A DNA stretch of 53,363 bases from a virus. Position 1 is the stretch's first letter. Each line of letters opens with the position of its first letter. Position numbers and translations under genes: made by a program. The notes under the pieces are model-generated. The model saw only the letters and a list, made by a program, of their open reading frames with translations, was not told where the DNA came from and did no database searches. Shown piece by piece: positions 10,038 to 18,406 of this stretch. The stretch is taken from IMG/VR virus record IMGVR_UViG_3300009420_000010, positions 1 to 53,363 of that record. One strand, 5' to 3'.

Positions 10038-13000
10038 AGAACTACCATCAACTTTCTTAATCTCTAATAGAGTATCAACAAAATCTCTCATAGTTTCTAT
10101 GTGTGAAACTACCATTGTAAATTGAAATTGTGATTTCAAATATTGGAACAATTGTGAAACTGAGTTTAAATTTTCACTATCCATCGTTCCCCAACCTTCA
10201 TCAATAGCAAGGAAGTTACTTCGTGGTAAATTACTAACATTCATTAAACCAACTCTTATTGCAAGAGAACTAACGAATCGTTCCATACCACTTGATAATT
10301 CTAATGGCCAAACTCTATCATCATCATATACGATGTGAGTATCTATTTGTTTACCATCCATATTAAACACAATACTAAAATCAACTATCTGTGCAAGAAT
10401 ATCATTTACTGCACCCTCGACTGTGGGTAATGATTTACTAATCAAATCATAAGGAACACCATCTCGTTTAATTGCCTCAAGTAAGTATTGATATGCCTGA
10501 TGTGAATCTTCGAGTTCTTCTACTTTATTGATATTATCGTTGATTTGTGTTTCTTTAGTTTTCAATACTTGAATATCACCATGTAACGTAGTTAATTTTT
10601 TAGCAACCATATCTAACTGATAATCCAAATCATCATTGTTAGTCTGTAACTTATCAATTTCACTTTCTACTTGTGAATTAAATACAACATTCTGTTCTTG
10701 TGCTTTTGATTTTGTAATATCACTTGTGATTAAACTAAATTGGGCAATTATATTTTTTTGCTTTTCTTTTATAAGTGTTATATTAGATGTTATGTTATCG
10801 TGGTATCTACCCTTTTCATTTAATTGGTCAGATAATGTATCCAAATCTTTTTTAAATGCACGAACCTTGAATCTGGTCTGTATCTCATCTTCCATCAATT
10901 GTTTCTTTTGTAGATATTGTTGTGCAAGTAGTTTATCCTTATCAAGATTCTCTTTCGTTTGAATAGCATCTAATGTAAATGGATTACTCATACAATGTTT
11001 ACAATCTTCATCATGTGTTAAATTACCAAGCTTTTCAATCTTATCCAATTTAACCCTAACATCTGCTCTTAATTTATCTACTTCAATTTGAAACAAATCT
11101 ATTTCTTGTTCTAATTTTTCTAATTCAAAATACTTCTCATCTACACCATCAGTTTGATAGATTGCAATCTTATTCTCTATCTCTTGAGTTGCTTTTTCAA
11201 AGTCATATTGTTCAACCATATACTCATCTAATTTTAACTTGACATTATCCGATAATGTTGTTAACTTAGAGTGTTCCTTTTCTAAGGTATCTATAGGTCT
11301 TAATGTATCATCTACTGGTTTCAATCTTAATGTTTGATTCTTAATATTATCCAATACCGATTTTGCCTGTTTCTTCAATCCCGTCTCATCTGTCTTGAAA
11401 TCTGTTTCTTTTGCTTCAAGTAGAATCAACTCATCAGTTATATTAGCTAACTCACTATCATAGTCTGCTTTCTTAAAATCTTTCAAAAGTGTATTCACTT
11501 CTTTAATATCTTCAGATGCTTGTTGCCATAAAGTATCAAATATCTTCAATCCCATAAACTGGGATAATAACTCTTTACGTTCCTTTTGTGTTTTATCTAT
11601 AAAGACTGTAGAATTATTTTGTGAACTCATAGATGTAAGAATGAAATCCTCATAATTACCAATAACTCGTTTGATGTTATTTTGTGTAGTTCTTCGTTGG
11701 TCTCCATTTAATGATAACTTCTCACCAGTCTCATCTATCATCCAAAATTCTATATCAACTTTGACATGTCCAGTCCTTAGATTTATTTTACCTTTCTTCT
11801 CGATAAAATAATCCATACCATCTATTTCAAAGTTAACTTTACAATGTAATGTACTTTTTGCTTTATTGATAATATTATCAGCTTTAAATGTACGAGAACT
11901 CATATCAAATAGATTAAAACATAGAGCATCTAATAATGCAGATTTACCACTAGCGTTAGGAGCAAACAATCCAACTACACCATTTAGTTTTGTGAAATCT
12001 ACTACATTATCTTCTCCGTAACTAAACAAATTACTAAATTCAAATTTCTTTAATTTCCAACTTACATTTCGTTGGATATCTGCTTCGGGTACAACTGAAT
12101 TTAAATCGGTAAGTACTTTTTTTATCTTTATCATGGTGTCATCATCCACCATATAATTGCTATTTAAATACTCACTAATTAATTTATATTGATAACCTAC
12201 ATCTGCTACATCACCAATGTTTATTTTCTTATTTCGAATCTTATCCGTTGATAACCCATCTACTCGTGTTACAACTGATTCTTGAATCTTAGCCATTTTC
12301 CGAATCTTAGTCATTAACCTTTTTAATTGAGCAGGTTTTGTATTACTTACTCGTACCCGAACTCGTGGTTTATTTGGTAAATCACTTAAATCAGGTAACT
12401 TACCATTATCAATATCAATCGTATAATAACCATAATCATTATGTATCTCTATATACTCCGATTTGCGGGCAGGAACATCCCAAAGTAAATAACCCTTACC
12501 AATATCCTCTCCGTGATTTTGTTGTACTAACGAACCACAATAAGAAATAGTTTCTTCTTTATTTAAATGTTGTCTTTTGTGTATATCACCAAGTAATCCA
12601 AAATCATATCCTTTGAACATACTCATCTTTACTTTACTTGGTAACTTAAATCCCAAATCAGTTTCACTTCTATCGACTGTTCCATGAAACAATACAACTT
12701 TAGTATTATCTCCTGGAATATCTTTAGCTTTAATGTAATCGGATTCCTTATCCCAAACATCCCATACTACAAAATCAGTATCTGCAAATGTATATACACC
12801 TGTTCGTTTTAAATAATGTAAATTCGGATGATTTAAGTTTTCTACGATAGGTGTTAAACAATCCATTCTATTTAGATTATTTAGATTACAATCGTGATTT
12901 CCTGCAATAATAATTGTAGGACATATGTCTGCTAAATTTTTGAATAGTCGAGATAATTGGTCAATTAACTCTGGAGACATTTCGGTTTTACTATGTGCTA

Positions 13001-13175
13001 TATCACCACCAATATATGCAACTGCATTCTTTGGATTCTTTTTTACTTCCTCATACAGCCCATTAAATACTTGTTCGTATTCTTTATGCCTATTCAGATT
13101 TCTAATCTGTATGTCGGAAATATGGTGTATATATTTTAATTTTCTGAAAGGAACTTTAACTTTTTCCTGTATCAA
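10014..13175 (-). CDS. Fused SbcD/Mre11-SbcC/Rad50-like recombination nuclease (gp47-gp46 type)
   Basis: 1,053 residues. The first ~280 residues are a calcineurin-like phosphoesterase with the Mre11/gp47 motif series: HISDIQIR, GGDIAHS, IIAGNHDCN, LFHGTVD and LLGDIHKRQ. The rest is a Rad50/gp46-type SMC ATPase: Walker A GLFAPNASGKS (~402-412), long coiled coils, a zinc-hook CKHC (~725), ABC signature ELSSGMERF (~957) and Walker B FLAIDEGWG (~990). T4 and most bacteria encode these as two separate polypeptides, so the single-chain fusion is unusual. The expected role is end resection in recombination-dependent replication and host DNA breakdown. Start is TTG at 13175, preceded by AAAGGAG and overlapping the upstream stop (TTGA). 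Confidence 0.92.
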   Translation of the reverse strand: MIQEKVKVPFRKLKYIHHISDIQIRNLNRHKEYEQVFNGLYEEVKKNPKNAVAYIGGDIAHSKTEMSPELIDQLSRLFKNLADICPTIIIAGNHDCNLNNLNRMDCLTPIVENLNHPNLHYLKRTGVYTFADTDFVVWDVWDKESDYIKAKDIPGDNTKVVLFHGTVDRSETDLGFKLPSKVKMSMFKGYDFGLLGDIHKRQHLNKEETISYCGSLVQQNHGEDIGKGYLLWDVPARKSEYIEIHNDYGYYTIDIDNGKLPDLSDLPNKPRVRVRVSNTKPAQLKRLMTKIRKMAKIQESVVTRVDGLSTDKIRNKKINIGDVADVGYQYKLISEYLNSNYMVDDDTMIKIKKVLTDLNSVVPEADIQRNVSWKLKKFEFSNLFSYGEDNVVDFTKLNGVVGLFAPNASGKSALLDALCFNLFDMSSRTFKADNIINKAKSTLHCKVNFEIDGMDYFIEKKGKINLRTGHVKVDIEFWMIDETGEKLSLNGDQRRTTQNNIKRVIGNYEDFILTSMSSQNNSTVFIDKTQKERKELLSQFMGLKIFDTLWQQASEDIKEVNTLLKDFKKADYDSELANITDELILLEAKETDFKTDETGLKKQAKSVLDNIKNQTLRLKPVDDTLRPIDTLEKEHSKLTTLSDNVKLKLDEYMVEQYDFEKATQEIENKIAIYQTDGVDEKYFELEKLEQEIDLFQIEVDKLRADVRVKLDKIEKLGNLTHDEDCKHCMSNPFTLDAIQTKENLDKDKLLAQQYLQKKQLMEDEIQTRFKVRAFKKDLDTLSDQLNEKGRYHDNITSNITLIKEKQKNIIAQFSLITSDITKSKAQEQNVVFNSQVESEIDKLQTNNDDLDYQLDMVAKKLTTLHGDIQVLKTKETQINDNINKVEELEDSHQAYQYLLEAIKRDGVPYDLISKSLPTVEGAVNDILAQIVDFSIVFNMDGKQIDTHIVYDDDRVWPLELSSGMERFVSSLAIRVGLMNVSNLPRSNFLAIDEGWGTMDSENLNSVSQLFQYLKSQFQFTMVVSHIETMRDFVDTLLEIKKVDGSSSVKFSRD

Positions 13176-13381
13176 GAATACTCCTTTAGTATTTTTTTTA
13201 CTTTGGATAATTTCTTATTTTCACAAGTAATATCCCATGCAAATACTTTGCCATTTTTCTTATAATAACTATCTCTTGAAATTCCCAAATACACTTTTAT
13301 TTTCTTGTATGCCTTAGAATTAGTTATATACACTTTATGATGTCCTGCACCAAACTTCCATATGTTATCGTTTGTTTCCAT
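13172..13381 (-). CDS. Hypothetical basic protein, 69 aa
   Basis: A small Lys/Tyr-rich protein (METNDNIWKFGAG...) lodged between the primase and nuclease genes and overlapping both: ATG inside the primase end, stop overlapping the nuclease TTG. This tight coupling suggests co-translation with replication and recombination proteins. No recognised domain; nucleic-acid contact is possible from its charge only. Confidence 0.7.
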   Translation of the reverse strand: METNDNIWKFGAGHHKVYITNSKAYKKIKVYLGISRDSYYKKNGKVFAWDITCENKKLSKVKKILKEYS

Positions 13382-14288
13382 AAACTTTCATCCTCATTAA
13401 TTCTTTAAAATCAACTATATTAGATGATAACACGTGGTCAATCATTTGTAAATAACCTAAATCACTTGGGTCTTTACCCTGTAACTTTATGAACCTTACA
13501 TCGATATCCAACGCCTTTAGTTTAGATATTATTTCCAAAGATGACTTGTACGCATCATCGTCTAAAGAAATAACTATCTCTTTGACTCGCTTTTCGACTA
13601 TCTTATTATAAAGTTTAGGTAAAATTGTTTTTCCGAATAAGGGAATACTATTGTTTTTAATGGCCATAGCATCAAATACACCCTCACAAAGTATAATCGG
13701 TTCATCCCAATTCACATATAGGTCAAATCCGATGATATCCTTTTGTACGGGTGGATTCTTATACTTCATCCCGCCTTGATAGAAATCCCTACCAACGAAA
13801 TAATTTAATACTCCATCACTATCATATGATGGTATAATAATTCTATTCTGATATGTACCTGATAAACAATACCCTAAGTTATATCTGATAATATCTTCGT
13901 AAGATAATCCTCTCTCCATAACAAATTTTAATGCGTGTAACTTCTGTACTGAATCACCACCATTCCATAATGGTTTACATTCTTTGGGTAAGGTTACCGC
14001 GATTTCCTTTTTATCATCTTTCTTTTGGTAATATGTACTACCAGTAGCATCACTTAATTCTTTATATAATATATGATTTGCATTTATCTGTTTGAGTAAT
14101 TGAAATAGATTATGTCCACCTTGATTACTTACCCAACAATGCCACTTACCAGTCTCTATATTGACTTGTAATTTTTGTTTATGATGTGAAACAAATGGTG
14201 ACCAATACATATACTCATTTGTTTTCTTTAATTTTGTACCCTTAGATTTTAATGCTTTATCTAATATGTTTATAACTAACTGACTCAA
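13365..14288 (-). CDS. DNA primase, gp61/DnaG-like with TOPRIM domain
   Basis: 307 residues, close to T4 gp61. The N-terminus resembles a primase zinc-binding module but without a full Cys set (YMYWSPFVSHHK, then GKWHCWVSNQGGHNLFQ, about 27-65). TOPRIM motifs follow: ILCEGVFDAMA (~196) with the catalytic Glu and VISLDDDA (~240) with the Asp triad. NRIIIPSYDSDG before it matches the RNA-polymerase-basic region of DnaG-type primases. It would lay down RNA primers for the phage replisome. Start is TTG with GGGGAT upstream. Confidence 0.88.
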   Translation of the reverse strand: MSQLVINILDKALKSKGTKLKKTNEYMYWSPFVSHHKQKLQVNIETGKWHCWVSNQGGHNLFQLLKQINANHILYKELSDATGSTYYQKKDDKKEIAVTLPKECKPLWNGGDSVQKLHALKFVMERGLSYEDIIRYNLGYCLSGTYQNRIIIPSYDSDGVLNYFVGRDFYQGGMKYKNPPVQKDIIGFDLYVNWDEPIILCEGVFDAMAIKNNSIPLFGKTILPKLYNKIVEKRVKEIVISLDDDAYKSSLEIISKLKALDIDVRFIKLQGKDPSDLGYLQMIDHVLSSNIVDFKELMRMKVYGNKR

Positions 14289-14298
14289 TTAATCCCCA

Positions 14299-14523
14299 TT
14301 ATTTTTGATAATCTTCGTTATTATAATTCTTGTGTTGATTTTCTCTACACCACTTCTTTTGTAACCTTTTTAATTTTTTGTTTCCATACTCAGTAAGTTT
14401 TCCATTCTCATCACAAGTTTTATCATCAGCTAACATTTCTTTCAATATGTTAATTGAATCAATACTTGTTACAAAAGTATCATCGTATTCTTTACCATCT
14501 TCTGATATGGTTGTTACACTCAT
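14299..14523 (-). CDS. Hypothetical protein, 74 aa
   Basis: A charged protein (MSVTTISEDGKEYDD...KKLKRLQKKWCRENQHKN) between primase and nuclease-like genes; its start overlaps the end of the next upstream gene by 4 bp. Acidic N-terminal and basic C-terminal halves. No domain recognised. Confidence 0.65.
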   Translation of the reverse strand: MSVTTISEDGKEYDDTFVTSIDSINILKEMLADDKTCDENGKLTEYGNKKLKRLQKKWCRENQHKNYNNEDYQK

Positions 14524-14867
14524 TTAATAAGTTCCTCTAATTTTATTAAAAACCCCATAGATGTGTTATTATCTCCACCTGGTATTCTTTTAGGATTTAG
14601 TTTGGCAATTTTTTCCTTTAGTTTTTCTACTGACACTACATATACTTCTTCATCTTCAATAAAGTATGCCCAATAATCTGCTTGTGTAGTTCTAATACCA
14701 GAAGCTTTATTTCTTGATTCATACTCTATATAAACATTACCAGTATCTCTTGTCTTTCTATCAAACTTAACTTCTATTTTAGAATCCTCTAACATAGTAT
14801 GAAGTTTTGTTTCTCCTTTAAGTTTTCCGACACCCAAGTCATATTTAAAGTCTGATGAATATTCCAT
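14520..14867 (-). CDS. PD-(D/E)XK-like nuclease-fold protein, 115 aa
   Basis: IEVKFDRKTRDTGNVYIEYE (about residues 31-50) matches the core of PD-(D/E)XK nucleases, with the E-x-K catalytic pair and a following strand carrying Glu; TTQADYWAYF fits the conserved helix. The preceding Asp may be that of MLEDSK. Small phage proteins of this kind act as resolvase-like or DNA-degrading nucleases; the exact role is not determinable. It abuts a second nuclease-like gene (stop and start overlap at 14867). Confidence 0.7.
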   Translation of the reverse strand: MEYSSDFKYDLGVGKLKGETKLHTMLEDSKIEVKFDRKTRDTGNVYIEYESRNKASGIRTTQADYWAYFIEDEEVYVVSVEKLKEKIAKLNPKRIPGGDNNTSMGFLIKLEELIK

Positions 14868-15199
14868 TATTTAATAAGTTCTACAAATTCTTTTAGTTCT
14901 ATTACTGCGTAGGTCTTTGACCTGTTTCTTTTAAACACCACAACTGGTGTTCCTTTATGTGAGTATTCCTCTGCTTGTTCTAAGGCACTCCATATATTTA
15001 ATTTTTCGTGATTCTTACACTCGAATGAGTATGGTATAAGTTTACGGGCTGCAGGTGATAACTGAATATCCTCTCCACTTTCACCCATCGTTGTGGATTT
15101 AATATCATCTGATTCTAAATCTGTAAATGTTTCGAGAAGAAGTTCTCTTACTGAATTTTGTAGACGTTTGCCTTTGTTCTTTGCCGAACGAGTTTTCAT
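14867..15199 (-). CDS. Second PD-(D/E)XK-like endonuclease-fold protein, 110 aa
   Basis: Basic N-terminus (MKTRSAKNKGKRLQNSVRELLLE), then SGEDIQLSP (candidate catalytic Asp), YSFECKNHEKLNIWSALEQA (E-x-K, about 58-77) and PVVVFKRNRSKTYAVI. This series matches the PD-(D/E)XK family seen in many phage putative endonucleases. It is first of the replication operon, after a 216 bp non-coding gap rich in palindromes. It is not obviously a duplicate of the next gene outside the fold core. Confidence 0.72.
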   Translation of the reverse strand: MKTRSAKNKGKRLQNSVRELLLETFTDLESDDIKSTTMGESGEDIQLSPAARKLIPYSFECKNHEKLNIWSALEQAEEYSHKGTPVVVFKRNRSKTYAVIELKEFVELIK

Positions 15200-15415
15200 A
15201 GTGTATAACCTAAGTTAAAGTTAATATTAGTTATATTATTTAAAAGCTTTTAATTATTAGTTATTAATAAATATATTATAAATCTCTCAGAATGTAATTT
15301 TTATTTTTTAATTGGACGTAATAATTTCAGAGAAAAATAAGGTTGTGATTTTTCTTAGAACCTTTAATGTTAACATAACTATAGTTAATAATATATATCA
15401 GAACAAAAGCTCAAA
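15200..15415. other. Non-coding gap with three perfect palindromes
   Basis: A very AT-rich 216 bp stretch without a credible gene. It holds TTAAAAGCTTTTAA (15240-15253), ATGTTAACAT (15367-15376) and TAACTATAGTTA (15376-15387), the last two sharing one base. AAGGTT...AACCTT followed by ATTTTT (minus strand, near 15327-15353) could form a weak hairpin terminator after the metallopeptidase-like gene. It separates the envelope cassette from the replication genes, so it probably holds promoter and operator sites. Confidence 0.5.
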
Positions 15416-15811
15416 TTAGAATTTATCTTTCCATTTTCTATTATATTCTTGTTTAGCCCAATTCTCTGCTCTCTTTTCCCACTTGTTATCATCATATCTT
15501 CTAAAACCTTGTACATCAGCCATATCATCTGCTTGTTGATATTTCTTTAAGAACTTCTTCCTACCATATTTCTTAACCATATCAGCATGATGAATTTCGT
15601 GCAGAACACTTACAATAAATTCCTTGACATTTTTGTAAGATTTTCGTAAATTAATAATATCATTATCCCAATCATAATCACCATCATTATTACCCTTTAC
15701 GTTAAACTTCACTTTACTTCGTAATCCATAATATTCAACCAATTGAGAAGCAATGAATTGAAAATCAACTCGCTCCATCAGTAGATGTATTGTTGCTAAT
15801 TTAGGTATCAT
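15416..15811 (-). CDS. HExxH zinc metallopeptidase-like protein, 131 aa
   Basis: VLHEIHHADMVKKYG carries an HExxH zinc motif (about residues 90-94) on a predicted helix; a downstream acidic residue (for example in ADDMADVQG or KRAENWAKQ) could be the third ligand. Small size and layout resemble SprT- or IrrE-type minimal peptidase folds; peptidase activity is not proven. Start ATG at 15811 follows AAAGGATTAAA and overlaps the end of the phosphatase gene. No signal peptide, so it would act in the cytoplasm or on the virion. Confidence 0.65.
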   Translation of the reverse strand: MIPKLATIHLLMERVDFQFIASQLVEYYGLRSKVKFNVKGNNDGDYDWDNDIINLRKSYKNVKEFIVSVLHEIHHADMVKKYGRKKFLKKYQQADDMADVQGFRRYDDNKWEKRAENWAKQEYNRKWKDKF

Positions 15812-16419
15812 TTTAATCCTTTAAATAAAGCATCAGCAATTTTCTTTCCATACTTCTTATCAGATGGATAATGTGCTTTTCCAACTATTCTTGAGTGAGC
15901 AATCTCTTCCCCAAGTTCTTTATATAGTGTAGTATTACTTGGATTGTGTTTACTTAATATATCCGCGATTAGGTATCCTTGTATTGCATGACCACTTGGA
16001 TACGATGGTGTTTTCATACTATCAGTTTGTGTACCATTTAAATTAATACCATAGAACTCAGCAATCTGAAAGGGCCTTGGTCGATTATAATCATATTTCA
16101 AAGTCATAATCCACTTTACGGATTCGTGAATTACCTTATCAACATATTCACCAATTCCAAGTTCTTCTGCATAAGGTTTATATACATCCTTTACTTCTTC
16201 ATACTTCAGTACCAATTCTTCATTTAGTTTTAATGAACCCAAATACTTAACTTCATCTAATGTAGTAGAACTATCATTTGCGGGTGGTTGATACCGCGGC
16301 ATAATAATGTTCTCGTGAAAACTTGGTGTAGGTCTTGTAAACCTCTGTTTGTGTTTAGGCTTTATGGTTTCGGTATAAACCATAGATTGTAATTCAATCA
16401 ATTCTTTTAATTTTATCAT
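15808..16419 (-). CDS. PAP2-superfamily acid phosphatase
   Basis: About 203 residues with the PAP2/haloperoxidase signature triad: KYDYNRPRP (K-x6-RP), PSYPSGHA (PSGH, catalytic His) and SRIVGKAHYPSD (SR-x5-H-x3-D). These motifs bind phosphate or vanadate and hydrolyse phosphomonoesters such as lipid phosphates or nucleotides. There is no signal peptide and no membrane helix, unlike lipid phosphatases of the family. I place the start at ATG 16419, overlapping the preceding TGA (ATGA); a GTG at 16428 is the alternative. Its place beside holin-like genes suggests a role at the envelope, but substrate is unknown. Confidence 0.85.
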   Translation of the reverse strand: MIKLKELIELQSMVYTETIKPKHKQRFTRPTPSFHENIIMPRYQPPANDSSTTLDEVKYLGSLKLNEELVLKYEEVKDVYKPYAEELGIGEYVDKVIHESVKWIMTLKYDYNRPRPFQIAEFYGINLNGTQTDSMKTPSYPSGHAIQGYLIADILSKHNPSNTTLYKELGEEIAHSRIVGKAHYPSDKKYGKKIADALFKGLK

Positions 16420-16556
16420 CTTCCCCACTTTGGTTTGTTATCAACTTGTTTAGCTTTCCATTTTTTATGTTGATTGGCGGTCCGACCTTCAATCTTCCAT
16501 TTCTCATTTAATTTTTGTTTTCTTGCTTTTCTTGATTTTGCTGCTTTACTTGGCAC
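16416..16556 (-). CDS. Small very basic protein, 46 aa (GTG start)
   Basis: The frame VPSKAAKSRKARKQKLNEKW... reads from GTG 16554-16556 to TGA 16416-16418, with AAAGGA 8 bases upstream. It fills the gap between the holin-like and phosphatase genes, overlapping the first by 11 bp and the second as ATGA. About one third of residues are Lys or Arg, with Trp-containing repeats (NEKWK, HKKWK, KPKWG). Nucleic-acid or membrane-phosphate binding is possible. Not recognised. Confidence 0.65.
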   Translation of the reverse strand: MPSKAAKSRKARKQKLNEKWKIEGRTANQHKKWKAKQVDNKPKWGR

Positions 16557-16800
16557 TTGATTTTCCTTTAATAAAATTTAAATCATCGGTTATTCGATTT
16601 ATTTGTTCTAACAATTGTTCATGTCTCCTATCTCTTATTTCATCGCTACGATTCCACCTATCAATAAGTTTAATATTAATTTCTTCAACTTCAATAAGCT
16701 TACCTATTAACTGAGTTTTTAAGAATCTTAACATACCAAAGAACATAATAATAATAACTCCAACAATTCCCCATTCTTGTATCATAAATTTTTCTAACAT
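16546..16800 (-). CDS. Holin-like protein: N-terminal membrane helix plus amphipathic coil, 84 aa
   Basis: A single hydrophobic helix (about 10-26, GVIIIMFFGML) is followed by a charged amphipathic segment with coiled-coil periodicity (EEINIKLIDRW... LLEQINRITDDL). This resembles BhlA/UviB-type holins. ATG at 16800 is preceded by AGGAGAG. A second membrane protein gene directly upstream makes a holin pair plausible. Function is inferred. Confidence 0.6.
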   Translation of the reverse strand: MLEKFMIQEWGIVGVIIIMFFGMLRFLKTQLIGKLIEVEEINIKLIDRWNRSDEIRDRRHEQLLEQINRITDDLNFIKGKSSAK

Positions 16801-16814
16801 ACTACTCTCCTTTA

Positions 16815-17138
16815 TTAATCATCTGCATGTTCTAATAACTTATTATCATTCTCTTGGTTATTAAACCAGAAATCAACAACTTTACTAAAACTTGCTATAA
16901 ACCCACCTAACAACACCAATAGAATTTCCTTCCACTCTGGCATTAGGTCTTTTCCCTGTCCGATATAGAATAACATCAACATCAGTACACTCATAAATAT
17001 CACCATAATAATTAAAGATACGTACCACTTTCTAGCTTGACGATATTGTATAATCCCAACCAACTCTTTATTAATCCAATGTTTTTGGTCTTGGCGAGTG
17101 GTTACATCTTTTAACTTTGCTATTTTCTTATCAATCAT
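16815..17138 (-). CDS. Holin-like protein with two membrane helices, 107 aa
   Basis: Two hydrophobic segments (YVSLIIMVIFMSVLMLMLFYIG and EILLVLLGGFIASFSKVVDFWF) with a charged N-terminus and C-terminus. GGFIASFSKVVDFWF resembles the last segment of the 3TM phage holin family. Start at ATG 17138 overlaps the upstream TGA (ATGA); a TTG at 17150 also opens the frame. Probable pore former in the inner membrane. Confidence 0.6.
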   Translation of the reverse strand: MIDKKIAKLKDVTTRQDQKHWINKELVGIIQYRQARKWYVSLIIMVIFMSVLMLMLFYIGQGKDLMPEWKEILLVLLGGFIASFSKVVDFWFNNQENDNKLLEHADD

Positions 17139-17869
17139 TTCCAATCCCAAATTTTCAACGCATTATATGTCACACCAAATCCAATTACGGGTTCAGTTAA
17201 TCCAGTATTTTTATCATATTGTACTCCCACAAATGGCCCTATACTAAACTGATTTCTTGGTGGTTTCAGTTTAATGGTTTTTGCTGTACCACCATTCATC
17301 ACCACTCGATTCCCATCAGATTCCCAAACTCTATCTTCGTTATATGCTAAAAATTCATACTTCCCAACTTGGTCAATTATAGGTGCACCAAATGCTAAAT
17401 TTCCATCAAACCCAACATTAGTTTCTGAATCTACTATTGCGTTATTCTGTAATTTATATCCCATTCCACCAAACACTTTCATATAAGCATCTTGTGAACC
17501 AAACTCAAATTGAAACGGAATAGTATTCATATATGCTAATCCCAATTCTATCCCAAGACTATCGAGGTCATCTTTCAGATTTTTAATTTTCTGATTATAC
17601 TCGGTATTCCATTTTACTTGTTCGTAATATTTTACTTGTAAATTTTGAAGTTCATTGTGTTGGTCATTTGATAATACCCTCAAATACTCAACCTCTTGAT
17701 TTAAAGTATCTATCTCAACTTTGTTGACAGTTATTAATCCTTCTTGTCTACCTGAATCTTTGGTTAAAAAATCCATTTCTTGTTGTGCGTAATAATATCT
17801 TATACCCACAACAGCAGATATTATCAAGATGTTTAGTACAACACCAAAAATGGCATCTTTCTTAATCAT
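17135..17869 (-). CDS. Membrane-anchored coiled-coil protein with beta-rich C-terminal domain, 244 aa
   Basis: An N-terminal membrane helix (about 7-24, FGVVLNILIISAVVGI), a long coiled coil (about 30-105), then a beta-rich domain ending in alternating strands (FSIGPFVGVQYD... PVIGFGVTYNAL). The anchor-plus-periplasmic-coil layout is like an inner-membrane spanin, but the C-terminal domain looks like outer-membrane strands. It could bridge inner and outer membranes. Start ATG overlaps the preceding TAA (TAATG). Not assigned to a family. Confidence 0.6.
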   Translation of the reverse strand: MIKKDAIFGVVLNILIISAVVGIRYYYAQQEMDFLTKDSGRQEGLITVNKVEIDTLNQEVEYLRVLSNDQHNELQNLQVKYYEQVKWNTEYNQKIKNLKDDLDSLGIELGLAYMNTIPFQFEFGSQDAYMKVFGGMGYKLQNNAIVDSETNVGFDGNLAFGAPIIDQVGKYEFLAYNEDRVWESDGNRVVMNGGTAKTIKLKPPRNQFSIGPFVGVQYDKNTGLTEPVIGFGVTYNALKIWDWK

Positions 17870-18396
17870 TAGTCAAGTGTAGAGAGTGCATCATCAATAG
17901 CTTTTCTTACTGCTCCACCCAACTCTGTTTTGTTGAATGGTACATCTTCAGAGATTTGTAATCCTGTCGCTGTAATTGTTGTTGCAATTTCACCCTCACC
18001 TTTAGATGATTTAATGATACCTGATTTGGAATTTTCCAACTTAACTAATAACCTAACTTCTGTTTTAGTACTTCTACGATTAAATAATCCTACAATACTA
18101 AATGCTTCATTTGGTTTTCCAAGATACACTACTTCTACCGATGCTACGAAATCTGAATTATTATCATCAGTTAAAATATACCTTGTATCTGAAAATGCTT
18201 CTTGTAATAGTTGTCGAATACCAAATGTTATTCTTTCATCTTCAACTGTCACCCTATCAGAAACATCTACAAACTCTGATATTCTCAAAGTTGGTCTAAC
18301 TAAATCTTCACCCACAATTGCAGGTGTTGGTAAATCCTGTCCTTTTATGATTCCCATTATTATGAACCCTAAAAGAAATTTCATTACTATTCTCAT
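17869..18396 (-). CDS. Exported CsgG-like assembly/transport protein
   Basis: 175 residues from ATG 18394-18396, chosen because AAGGAG precedes it and a signal peptide starts there (MRIVMKFLLGFIIMGIIKGQ); the open frame extends upstream into the preceding gene. The mature part has the alternating strand-helix pattern of CsgG-type proteins: FGIRQLLQEAFSDTRY, SDFVASVEVVYLG, EVRLLVKLENSKSG, then GGAVRKAIDDALS at the C-terminus. CsgG-family proteins form outer-membrane export pores or accessory rings. No lipobox is visible, unlike the second CsgG-like protein at 19412. Family call is by pattern only. Confidence 0.55.
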   Translation of the reverse strand: MRIVMKFLLGFIIMGIIKGQDLPTPAIVGEDLVRPTLRISEFVDVSDRVTVEDERITFGIRQLLQEAFSDTRYILTDDNNSDFVASVEVVYLGKPNEAFSIVGLFNRRSTKTEVRLLVKLENSKSGIIKSSKGEGEIATTITATGLQISEDVPFNKTELGGAVRKAIDDALSTLD

Positions 18397-18406
18397 TTTA
18401 TTCTCC

